Of a stretch of DNA of 64,000 nucleotides, positions 34,091-44,215 are shown in pieces. The notes beneath the pieces are model-generated. The model saw only the letters and a program-made list of their open reading frames with translations, did no database searches and was not told where the DNA came from. A program made the position numbers and the translations under genes. This DNA is from Hymenoscyphus infarciens (lineage: Eukaryota > Ascomycota > Leotiomycetes > Helotiales > Helotiaceae), in assembly GCA_001414345.1 (NCBI GenBank), contig LLCB01000089.1:124001-188000 (forward strand), in the 5' to 3' direction. Position 1 is the first letter of the stretch; every line of letters begins with the position of its first letter.

Positions 34091-34594
34091 AGATTTTGGT
34101 AATTTAGTAAGGGCGTAAGTGTTCTCTGGAAAGCCTCTTCCTATGGGATGTTAAACTATGAAAAAAACAAGGGTTTAAACCCCTTGCATCCCGTAAGTGC
34201 AGGTTAAAAGTACATAACGTTGTAGGGTAAGAATGTTGGTCATTGCTCTTTGGGACAATTAAGAAATCGAGTTTCTAAATCTTTTTTTGAATATTGAGCC
34301 TGAACCATCTACTTGCGAGCAATGGTTATCAACACCACCTTGACGATAACACTACACATCCCCCTTATTATATACGTACTAACTTCCTCCCAGGGGACTA
34401 CACGGTATTCGGTCTTAGTGATGGATCTGCTTCGATTTCATTTCTGCTTCAAATTTCACTGAACGGCGGAGAAAACTCACCTCTCACTTATGGAAATAAG
34501 CTTGTGGAGAACCTATTTTGGTGGGAATAAGCTGTCAACTTCGCATAGAGTGTATTGCATTTGCTCAAAAATTCTATTTATAAGGGTGCTAGAA
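34091..34594. other. Intergenic between convergent genes
   Basis: This is the convergent 3' region of the HET gene and the O-methyltransferase. One 78-codon frame (34294-34530, +) lacks an ATG context and domain and is not called. Confidence 0.45.
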
Positions 34595-35966
34595 CTACTC
34601 CAGTACGCAAGCAACAACTCCTAAATTGAAACCTTCTGCATACATCAGCACCTTATCTACCTTCAGTCCGGCAGCTCCTACAAGTTTTGCCCATTGTTCT
34701 TCTGACCGCTCCATCGCGCTATGAATTGCCATCATACTCAGATCTGCACACATCGAGACCTCATCCACGTGCTCAGTGGGCAAAACCATCTCATCTAGTA
34801 AAAGAAAGGAATCTTTCCCCATAGCCTCTGTCAGATGCTTCAGAATCTTGATGCTGTTCTCGTCTGTATGGTCATGCAATATCATACGCAGATAGTAATA
34901 CTTGGCATCTAATTTCCAGTCAATTTCAGGAACGAAGAAATCATAATTCGGGGTTTCATCACCTTTGATGGGCTGGGGTTCGAAAAAGTCGTGCACCATT
35001 AGCTTAACGTCACTAGGAACAACTAATCTTGCATCCTCGACCGGCTCTGGAAGGTCCTGTAGAATTACCAGGCCGGGGAGATCAGGAAATTGCTTCTTGA
35101 AAGAGGCGGTTTGATGTCCCGCTCCACCACCAACATCCACGAACAGGGGCTTTTCCGCTGGCCAGCCTCTGGACTCCTCTTCAAAGGGGTAAGCACTGAA
35201 GCATTTAGTTTGCGATCCTCGTTGTGCTTTCATAAAGAGGTTGAAGCGAGCACTTCTCGATGGATCTGAATGAATAATGGAAAATGTGGGCAAGTCACTT
35301 TTGTGGGCCCTGTTGAAAATGCCATCTGTGAAGCTGTCTGGATTCTTGTAGCCTGTTTCCGCGAGGTAAGAGGGCATTATTTGAAATGCTGGGTTGCATA
35401 TTTCAAAGTAGACGGATAATCCAGCTTGTATCTCGGGTTTAGCGAGGTTGGATGTGTACTCTCTTGAAGCATAAGTGTCTTTGCTAACTTCTGTGACAAA
35501 CCCCAGGGAGGAGAGATAGCGTAGAATACGACCTATGGAGATGTCAGACTTTCTACAACACGAGTTTTCGATTTGTGCATAGTTACCCAGAAGTAGAGGG
35601 TCTGCAGAATTCTTGGTTGCTAAGTCATCGACAGTCAAAGGTGTCTTGCTTTCGAGTATATCATTGAACAAGTTCAAGTCGAGCCCAATGCGGATTATAG
35701 CGAATTGCAGATTCTAAACACAATATTTTAGCTTAAAATATGACATGGCCATGCGTGGTTTAAAATTAGAAGGTCTATGAATTTGGCAGAACTGGGGGAC
35801 GCAATAGCAGAATTGGGAAGCATACCAAGTGCAATAGTCTCTGCATGGTATCCTCCGGGCTTTCAATACTGTATTGTAAGTCACGCAAGCTGTCTAGAAG
35901 CTTTTTACGGTCTACATAACTGGCTGAAGCAGCCTCTTGCTGGATCTTCGTGATCAAGCTCTCCAT
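34595..35966 (-). CDS. SAM-dependent O-methyltransferase (plant-COMT/fungal type)
   Basis: Exons are 35966-35826 and 35713-34595, giving 419 aa. An N-terminal helical/winged-helix dimerisation region (about 1-170) precedes the Rossmann methyltransferase domain. FVDVGGGAGHQTASF is the SAM-binding glycine loop, and LVILQDLPEPVEDA and VHDFFEPQP follow. YYYLRMILHDHTDENSIKIL carries the catalytic His, and FLLLDEMVLP follows. This family methylates phenolic hydroxyls of polyketides and similar aromatics. It is divergent from the questin-oxidase-like gene across a 509-bp shared promoter, a pairing seen in anthraquinone and xanthone pathways where an emodin-type O-methyltransferase and a questin-oxidase-type enzyme work in sequence. 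The substrate here is not known. Confidence 0.94.
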
Positions 35967-36475
35967 GGTCGTCCGTTGATTCAAAATTTCAAAATAGATT
36001 TACTGATGAAATTGTAGATTGGATGACTGAAGTCATCGCTTTTCAGGACATCCTACAATATGCTCAAAGTATTATGCTCTCCAATTGGTCAACGAGCTGC
36101 ACGTGTTTGTTGAATATTTGCTCAAAGGAAATACCCAGGGAGTCCCAGACAGTGTTTCCCCAGAAGGAGTAATTCCGAAAGGGGTCGTTCCCCAAGGGTC
36201 AGTTCCGAAAGGGGGACCGGAATGAGGAGTGCGGGGCATCAGGTAAGCCTGTTTAGTGATTTCCAGTCTTCACTACCCCGCAGAGACCCCTGGAAATCCA
36301 ACCACTAAGCCCATGGCGGACATCAGCATTGGAGCATCGAGATTTCAGCAACTACGAAAATCCACCTCAACGTCTCAATCCTATACTTCAAACACCCTTA
36401 ACTACGCATTTTATATCGATCTCGCATTTAATTTTTGAAAGATTTTCGAGACGTTTCAAAGCCCAAGACCTCAAT
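35967..36475. promoter_or_regulatory. Divergent promoter with duplicated TTCCGAAAGGGG motif
   Basis: A shared upstream region serves the O-methyltransferase (-) and the questin-oxidase-like gene (+). The 12-mer TTCCGAAAGGGG occurs twice in direct orientation at 36173-36184 and 36203-36214, exactly 30 bp apart, about three helical turns. CCGGAA, related to an inverted TTCCG half, follows at 36217-36222. CGG-containing repeated half-sites are typical binding sites for Zn2Cys6 regulators, and one is encoded about 5 kb away. Regulation by that factor is an inference. Confidence 0.55.
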
Positions 36476-38240
36476 ATGGAGAAAATAACCACCTTCCAAT
36501 TTGACCCAATCAAGACTCCTGGTTTGACTCATGCCGACAATTTGACAGTGGAAAATGCTCAGGCTGTCAAAGAATGTTTGGAGGACAACAATACCAAGTA
36601 CCACATATTCCAGACAACACAGGATCAGATGGGTGTGAGTTTCTAAAGCGTCAGTTACGCGAAATATCACGACTAATGAAATTCGTTCCTAGTTATACTT
36701 GCACAACCATATTGCTCATCATGATATTACTCTTTGGGCTATTGGCGCGAAGGCAGAAACCATACGATATCACCACGGACGCAACGTCTTGGTTCAACGG
36801 GGCACCTTCTCTATTCAAGAGTCGCTTGTGGTTGACATGTCAGATCCAAAGATTTTCAAGAGATGCTTGGGAAAAGAGGAGAATTTCAAAAACTTTGAAA
36901 AGTTCTTCATGGGCGAGATTACAAAGCTTGGGTACGAGGAAGTATTACAGAAGTATATGTTCGATGGGAGTGAGGTTGCAGATGACATTCTTTGGCGAAT
37001 GTATCAAGGTAAGTGTACCGGAAGCTTTACGAATATCATTGTCATCCATCCAACAAAGCTGATCTTTGGAAATAACAAAGGTTATGTGCATTCCCTGATA
37101 CACATTAACTTTGCAATCGAGTTCAAACAACCCCTTCTTCTAGCCGAGTCTTTTGCCCAGGCTTGCGTTCACGATGACCAGTGGTATACGAAATACCTCA
37201 CAGCGTCGGAGGCTTTGGCGGCCACTTCCACAGAGTCTCCCTTGCCGCTCAGCGCATGCTATGATTTACAATTCGCCGACCCAGCAATTAGTAACAGTTC
37301 GAGCTATTACTACCATTCTCAAATACGACCTTCGGGTATATGGGCGGGAGATGTAGAGCAAGCAAGAGATGGAGTGCTAGTAAAAGCATTTCCAGAGATT
37401 TGCCGCATTGCAGCTAGATATCGTGTGGATCCAAATAACCTCGAACGCGCCACAGCAGAACTGATTAACTCTGCGGGTGAGTCCAATCAAACCTATTCAT
37501 ACGGGAAATGCTAACTTAAGTTAAATTGAAAGTACTCAGCTGTGCCGGAGGTACGTTATTTCTCCACAACAACTTTCTCTGCCATGATCTTGAGTAAGAG
37601 CTATAAGAAAACAATACCTGTCATTCCCACTGATAGTTAAGGCTTCTTGAAACTTAATCAATACCTCCCTCTTGCCGGATAGATATGAGCACTAACTCTT
37701 GTTGAAGCCCAGCGACCCCCGAAGGAGTGCAAATTCGATTTCTATCTTCTCCATAGTGTCACAGCAAGTATAGGTCACAGTGCATTTCTTCACGAAAGGT
37801 CATTGAGCAACGCCCAAAAGGCACGATTTTTGGAACATACAGGACGGGTATTTATGTTGACCTACGCAGGAATGGGCTGTCCAGAACTCCTCTCTAACCT
37901 CGACTGGCTCGTTTCCCATCCTCCCAAGCGACCGAACCAAGGCTGGGCTGCGATATTCGAGCGAGCAGCTTTACATCAGGACGATGGCCATTTTGCTAAG
38001 ATGATTCGCTGCACTGCACATGCACACAAAGTTTCTGCACCATACGACCATTTACCCGAGTTCCGAATCAAACAAAACATGTTCCTCCATATTGGAAATG
38101 CAATGATCGACTCTGGAATGGAGTCGGCTCCGGAAGGAACGAAACAATTTGATTGGACCGTTAGAGGTGCTGGTTTCCCTGAAGCATGGAACAAAGTCCC
38201 TCTCAGAAGTGTTCGAGTCCCACTTGAAGGTTTCGCGTGA
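36476..38240 (+). CDS. Questin-oxidase-like protein (DUF4243; Baeyer-Villiger type)
   Basis: Five exons: 36476-36634, 36693-37008, 37081-37476, 37533-37550 (18 bases) and 37690-38240, giving 479 aa with agreeing phases. Family marks are LYLHNHIAHHDITLWAIGA, FKRCLGKEENFKNFEKFF, GYVHSLIHINFAIEFKQP followed by LLAESFAQACVHDD, and AQRPPKECKFDFYLLHSVT. Several His residues in HNHIAHH and HSLIHINF are conserved in the group. Members include AflY/HypX-type proteins and GedK (questin oxidase), which open an anthraquinone ring in Baeyer-Villiger fashion. No signal peptide. The smallest exon and the acceptor at 37689 are the least certain part. Its divergent O-methyltransferase partner supports an aromatic polyketide role. 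Confidence 0.9.
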
Positions 38241-39005
38241 AAGAGCATTATACATTCAGCATGCAATTTCAGCTTGTATTTACATGGGTGAGGGGCTATG
38301 ATTTACGATAGTTTGCGGAGATAAGGCAAGGGGATCTGCATTTATGGGATTGATGGGAGAGATGGTTCTATAGAAATAATTGACTTTTGACTCAACAATG
38401 CAAGCCTTGTAACACCATTTGGTTAAGAAGACCACAATTTCAAACACCGATACTTTCTTTGCGCTTAGCGAAGGAAGTTCTAGCGTAACTCTACCAAAAG
38501 CGATTCTGGTGTACGAGAAGGGATGAAGAAATTTAAGTTTTACAACTGCTCTGGAGTGTACCTCAACACCCAAGGGAAATAAAAAAGTTGAAATCTTTCA
38601 GCCAAAAGTACTTTAAAGGGCATTTAATATTTTCGAATGAATTTGCGATTCCCTGTGTGACTTATACAGTATTAAGTCAGTTGGTCTTTTCGTGTAATAC
38701 ACATTGAATTATTCGGAGGTAAAGGTTTATTGTACATCATCTAGAGTTCTCGGCTGACTCGCGCTTGAAAAAGAACGCAGCACCTCTAGAAGTATTTTAT
38801 TAAAAGGAGAATGCAAAAGTGCTTCCCAACGCCCACGACTGAAGTTTTGCCTGTTCATAAAAACAGCACCACCAACGACTTAAATACACTCGCCAGGTCC
38901 AGCTGCACTCATAGTATCCAGGAGAGTGCACCAGGTTATCAGCGATCAAGGTATCAAGTTCAATTATTGAAAATCCAAAAAGCTCGTGCCAATAGATAAA
39001 TCGTC
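38241..39005. other. Intergenic between convergent genes
   Basis: Moderately AT-rich DNA between the 3' ends of the oxidase and the transporter. Only short, domain-less frames are present. Confidence 0.5.
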
Positions 39006-40738
39006 TCAGATTTTGGAAGTTGCAGCCTTCTTGCCGAGTAGGAATCGAGCAAAGCCCATAGATCCAGCACCGACAAGAATCGAAATGACGGAGAAGATTT
39101 GCATACCCCTAAAGCCACCGGCGGTGTTCAATATTGCGCCCATGATTGGAAGACCAGTGAGGGAGCTATGAGGTTTTAGTTAGAATTTATTCTATGAGAT
39201 TGAAAAACAGCACTACTTACGCAACTCCAATGACACTCTGGAAAGTGCCAAAGCGTACGCCCAAAGTCTCCAAACTTCCAGACTTGGCTGCACATGGCAT
39301 CAACAAACTGACATAGGCTCCACTCACGAATCCATAGACCACTCCGAAAACCATCAGACCTGCATGGGAAGGGTGAGTATCAAACGGTAGCCAGAGGCAA
39401 AGAATTGAGAGTCCGGTGAGAGCTGAGACAAAGGTCATCATGTTGAAAAATCCAAACCCATCCGCGAAATGTGCTGGAATAATACGGCCGAAAAGTGAAC
39501 CCGCACTGTATATCATCGTCAATAAACTGTGAAGTAAATTCAGATGGAGGGAACTAACTTGATGATGGAAATCAAATACAAAGCCAATGATGGGGAGAAC
39601 TGTGATGGCACGAAGTCAGTATTGGTAATGCTAGGCGATCTTTGGGCCTGCTTACCCCCTGACTGATGGCCATGGATGGGAGGTAATTGAACGGAGCCCA
39701 GAGTCCCCACCTATAAACATGTTAGCATTTTTACCCCACCCAAGAGGAGTTATGGTGACCAACATGACTAGAAAAGCGCCCAGTGTGTATGAGGCAAAAG
39801 CTGAATCTTTGAACAAGGTAAGGTCGATCCAGTTCAATTTGGCGTTCCATGGCTTCTTTGGAAGGCGAGCAGTGACAAAGAAACACGAAAAGGCTAGGAG
39901 TATTCCAACAAACAGGGCACAATATCGAACCATCGACGCAAATCCAACCTGTTCGAGAACTCTGTTTAGGAAAAATGGGAAGATGATACCGCCTGTCGCA
40001 ATTTAGTTTTCGCCAAGTCACAGAATGTGCAAAAATGAGTCTTACCAAAACTACTGCCTGAAGCAGCAATTCCAATAGCGAGTCCTCGGCGGCGGACAAA
40101 CCACTGGCCTGCGCATACAAAAGTCTGTAAGGTGTTGTGATTAGTATTATGTGTATATCGAAGAAGATTTGGAGTACTATGCTTACCGATGTAAAGACAC
40201 CACCAGCTCCGATACCGAATAGTAGTCCCTGAGACAGGAAAATTTGGTAATATTTCGTACTCAGGCTAGTCATGCATAATGAAAAGACGCAAAGAATGCT
40301 CGATGGAATCAGAACAGGTTGTGGTCCGTACGCATCAGTCAGTCGTCCAAAGAGGGGTCCTGGGAGCCACATCAAGGATAATTGAGTAGCGAAAATCCAT
40401 GAAATATCCGATGGGGTGTATTCTTTTAGAATGGTTGTTTCGTAGTAAGTTTGGAAAACACCGATTCTGCGCAACCAATTTTTAGATTGACGTCTTTGTA
40501 TTTTGAAGGCTTGTTGGGGTTTTGGAGGGGGAGACACTTACGCGTTGAGGAAGCCAAAACTAGCAATCATGGCAACAAAAGTACCAGCAATACACAACCA
40601 TCCAGCTACTCCTCCTTCTGGAACAATTGCTGGAGCTGCCGGAGGTACAGCGTTGCTGGAAGCAACATCATTCTCATTCTCAGGTGTAATTGTAGACTGG
40701 GCGGATTCTGGATCGTCGGAAACCTTTTCGTTCGACAT
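39006..40738 (-). CDS. MFS transporter, monocarboxylate-porter (MCT) type
   Basis: Eight exons: 40738-40542, 40466-40187, 40124-40046, 39992-39764, 39710-39656, 39599-39559, 39505-39221 and 39165-39006, giving 441 aa. The exon 4 donor is GTTGGT; that choice alone keeps phase and gives [14 protein letters not shown] hydrophilic N-terminus (about 40 aa) precedes [15 protein letters not shown], the usual opening of fungal MCT-like carriers. Then come [31 protein letters not shown]-like helices, [23 protein letters not shown] and [18 protein letters not shown]. About 12 membrane helices are expected. Such carriers export or import organic acids or cluster products at the plasma membrane. It is divergent from the Zn2Cys6 gene and plausibly part of the same gene group. 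Confidence 0.93.
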
Positions 40739-41383
40739 ATCTTTTCTCGTAGCGACAAACGCTCTGATGTAGGATGGATTTGATTTTGCTCGAGAAGTTG
40801 AGGATTAGGTCTGAAGTAGGTTGACGAGGAAGGCTCTAATAACAAGGATTGCGTTGTCTTTGAGAAATAAAACCAGATGACAAATACAAAGTTTACAATT
40901 TTTCTACAGCTTCGTGAATGACGACAGGTCAACACAAAAATGCCCCTGCAGCAAGCCGACTCGCTTATTTGGCTGCATACGGCATATAGCTTGAACCAGG
41001 GAGGAATCCGACGGCGGCCGATTAGCGGCAGCTGGTGGAAAACCTCCTTTTGGTATGATTTTCGGTAGAGCGGCCGCATGCGTCAATTATCGGCGTTTAG
41101 AAAACAATTGGTATCCAAAGCCTGCTTATATTAAACCCGACGACGATTGCTCTTTGTAAGCTGTGGCGCAAGACACCTGCAATCAATCAATGCATGGCGG
41201 CCGCCGGGCGGGTGTCATAAAGAAGAATCCCTCACCCTTTTTCTCTTCCAACGTTGCATACCTCCCCCTCCGTACGACATACCACATACTGTACACATCA
41301 ACGCACCGTCAAATCCCTACAGTCCTAAATACTACAGTATCATCAGATTGCTAATCAGATTATCAATCCTTTGTCTGTTTGCA
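40739..41383. promoter_or_regulatory. Divergent promoter of transporter and Zn2Cys6 regulator
   Basis: A 645-bp shared upstream region. It contains several CGG triplets, with a cluster at about 41008-41033 (CGGCGGCCGATTAGCGGC) and GCGGCCGC sites near 41071 and 41199, which could be Zn2Cys6-factor half-sites. The duplicated TTCCGAAAGGGG motif of the neighbouring promoter is not repeated here. Confidence 0.5.
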
Positions 41384-43316
41384 ATGTCCGCAATCGAGGT
41401 GACAACAACAACCCCGCCGCCGACTCCGACGCCGCCGCCGCCAGCACTAGCACAGCACGTTTGCAGTAACTGCAGATCCCGGAAGAAAGCATGCGACAAG
41501 CAGTTGCCAACTTGTGGATACTGTTCAAAGTAAGAAGAGTAAATCTTGTCTGGTGACTTGACTGGAAGAGCTGTGGTCACAGTGAAGCTGACAAGCAACA
41601 CCCAGGCGTTCGCTTTCTTGTCAATATAAAACCTTGGCACTGGGTCGTAAGGAATCCTATTCCACTTCTCCTTTACGGTTGGATGAGAGCCTACCTCTAC
41701 TCCATGGGAAAACTCATCATATTGGTACTCCTGTAAGCGAGGCATCCGCATCCCGAGTCCACCCAAGCCTTCGATCAAAATTGATACATGTCGACTCCAC
41801 CGTCGAGGCAACACCATTACAACTTTCCGAACTCCAAAGCTCGGGGGAACACCACGATATCGATCATGTCCTACACTCAGAGGTTCACCGCCTCATTCGT
41901 GCCAGAGGGTGTTATGTCGATGATATAACTTCACGATATTTTCAAGGAATGCATAAATGGCTTCCTGTGATCTCGAGAAATAGATTTCACGCCGAGCTTG
42001 TCAAAAATGGGACCTCCTGGCCTGCGGACTTTTCTATTCTGCTTCTTGCCATGTTCTTGGTCGTTTGGCGGCCTTCGCCCGACGCTGCTATTGATGATGA
42101 TAGGGGCACACTACGTGTACTCACGAAAATGCTGTTCGCACAAGTGCAAGCTGTTTTACCTCCTAGCACGAGTTTGACACAAGCCTGTCTCCTAATTTCC
42201 ATCTTTGAGTATGCCCACGAACTTGGAGATGCTGCCTTTGTATCCATAGGTTCATGCGCAAAGATGGCTTCTATAACTGGACGCAATGCTCACAGCAGTG
42301 GTAAGGCCAGATTTGAGACCGAGGAAGAAAGAAACTTGTGCTGGGGTGTTGCAATTTATGAAAGGTAAACATCGGAGTGATGGAGTTTATCTGATGGCCT
42401 AGTCATGCTAACATATCTCATCAGAGTAATTGCATCGAATTTGTCGGCCTTTGAGCAACCTTTTCTGACGGCGATTCCAAGTATAGAGAATGATCTACCC
42501 TCTGAGTTTGAATTCTTAGATCGAACTCCTGACCAAGTCTCTTCAGAACCTCAACCACTTGCTGTTTGGGACAAGGAGAACGTTGGGAGCTTTGGCCGAT
42601 TAGCTCAGGCCACATACCTTCTCTCCCGCACCATTGAAACCACCAAGATTGTTGATCCGGAAGAAAGGCATAAAATGACATCTGATATTGACTTCCATTT
42701 ACAGCAATTGCTTGGTATCGTTATGGAGCAAGGCGGAGGTATATGGGGTCCATTCTGTGGTGTAGTTGCTATAATCATCAAGTAAATATTACCACTTATC
42801 CTCTACATGTACCCTAGCTAACTTATTTTAGCGCCTTATTCATCCTACATCACTGTGCCCTGGACCAGGCTAGCTCTGACTGTGATGTCGGACTTTCTCT
42901 GGAAAGCTCTTCGGTGGCTCTTGATTCACTGACGAGGATGGTCATTAACATTGCTTATGCTTTCAACCAAAACTTGCCTGTGATAGACACCGAAATTCTG
43001 CCACCTATGTGTGTGTATCTCGTGCGATCGGTAATGCATAACTTCCAGAAAATCAGCAACATGGAAGATGAGATGCATAGTCGTGATCTCAAAGAGTTAT
43101 CAACGATGTTGCAGTATTTTGGTAAGCGTTAGGTTGTAGATAGTCGATCGCCCAAAGTGTAGGATAAAGGCCAAAGTAGAAAGAAATGGTTTGTCAGGTT
43201 CTTTCCTGATCGCATCTGCGTATCAGGTAAGAGATCTCATAAACCACAGCTGTGTGAGCTGAAACTGAGCGGATATTGAGGGTATGTTCGTTGGATGTGC
43301 TCATCTGAAGTACTAG
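41384..43316 (+). CDS. Zn2Cys6 fungal transcription factor
   Basis: Exons are 41384-41529, 41606-42364, 42425-42781, 42832-43121, 43198-43226 and 43281-43316, giving 538 aa. A Pro/Thr-rich leader precedes the complete binuclear zinc cluster. CSNCRSRKKACDKQLPTCGYC is followed across intron 1 by SKRSLSC, with spacing C-x2-C-x6-C-x6-C-x2-C-x6-C. The middle region (HKWLPVISRNRFHAEL, LLLAMFLVVWRP, LTQACLLISIFEYAHELGDAAFVSIGSCAKMA) is the fungal-specific regulatory domain. The C-terminus is uncertain: reading through the last intron would stop at 43262, also giving 538 aa. Other frames to 43560 look partly coding, so the original end may have been altered. The likely role is pathway-specific control of the neighbouring transporter, oxidase and methyltransferase. 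Confidence 0.88.
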
Positions 43317-43837
43317 ATGGATGCTTTGCCGCTGCTCTCCACTTCTGGACTCCGCTCAAGCAATGCGTGCTCGAGCTGAAGTGTGTAAGATAAGATTGCA
43401 AAGGGTGCTGGTTGAGTGGACTCTGAAAGGACGGAATCTGAGATATTTCGCTGTTCCTTTCAGACGGCCAGAGTCAAAGACTACTGGGTTTGATACTTGG
43501 AACATGTGGATCAGTTGCTACTCCTCTCTGCATATTGGGTTGAATGAATGGGAGGTTTAAACGAAAAACGAATCCCATGTTGTGCAGGAGTTTTTTCAAT
43601 TTATTCTATTCCAAGGCTGGGGAGCCCAAAAGATGTCGTGCTCATACGGCGGGGGGCCTTTGTGGAAACAATTTCTTGGAAAGGGGGTGATTCCTAGGTA
43701 AAAAACACCAACTTTTGTACGTGTTCGAAGGTGACCGCGACTTATCGGTGTCCTCAATAGGCACTTTCAAAATAACAGCACGAGCTTTTTTTGAGCATTG
43801 GGCTTCATATGCAACCGTTTGGAAGGTAATCTTCCCT
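43317..43837. other. Intergenic, possible decayed coding DNA
   Basis: One + frame (43321-43560) is open for 79 codons and contains FDTWNMWISCYSSLHIGLNEWEV. It cannot be joined in phase to the regulator exons by any site I found. It may be the damaged C-terminus of the regulator or chance. Confidence 0.3.
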
Positions 43838-44215
43838 CTAGGAAGGGGAAACTGCTCCCGGAATCCCTTCAGCACCATTGCATACACTTGCAAGCTTGCT
43901 GGACAAAATACTTTCGACAAGTATATTATCCTTTCCAAACTCCACTGCCGCCCCACCAGGCTTATAAGGGTCCCAGCCACTAGCAGGTAAGCCCCGCACT
44001 GGGTCACTGATGTAGGCCAGATAAAGGTCTTGCATCCGATGGCTAAGTGCCAATTCAAAAGCCGTACTTGCACCTCTGACAATATCAGTAGTTCCGAATA
44101 TTAAAGGTAGCTCTGACGAGTGAAATGCACCATGCCAAGAACGTAGTGAGATGTTGGAAGAATTAGGATGCAAGAGGGCGCGGTTGACAGTTTTGCGATT
44201 TGGCCCTAGCCCCGA
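43838..44215 (-). pseudogene. C-terminal fragment of a type-B carboxylesterase
   Basis: The minus-strand frame encodes about 120 residues that match the end of carboxylesterase/lipase family B. RSWHGAFHSSELPLIFGT corresponds to the catalytic-His region 'GA.HGSElp.vFG'. ALSHRMQDLYLAYISDPVRGLPASGWDPYKPG corresponds to the 'q..~~FA.dP..gl...gWp.Y' tail. The upstream three quarters, including the nucleophilic Ser elbow, are missing because AT-rich repeat DNA begins at about 44216. The gene is therefore 5'-truncated and has no promoter of its own. Confidence 0.8.
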
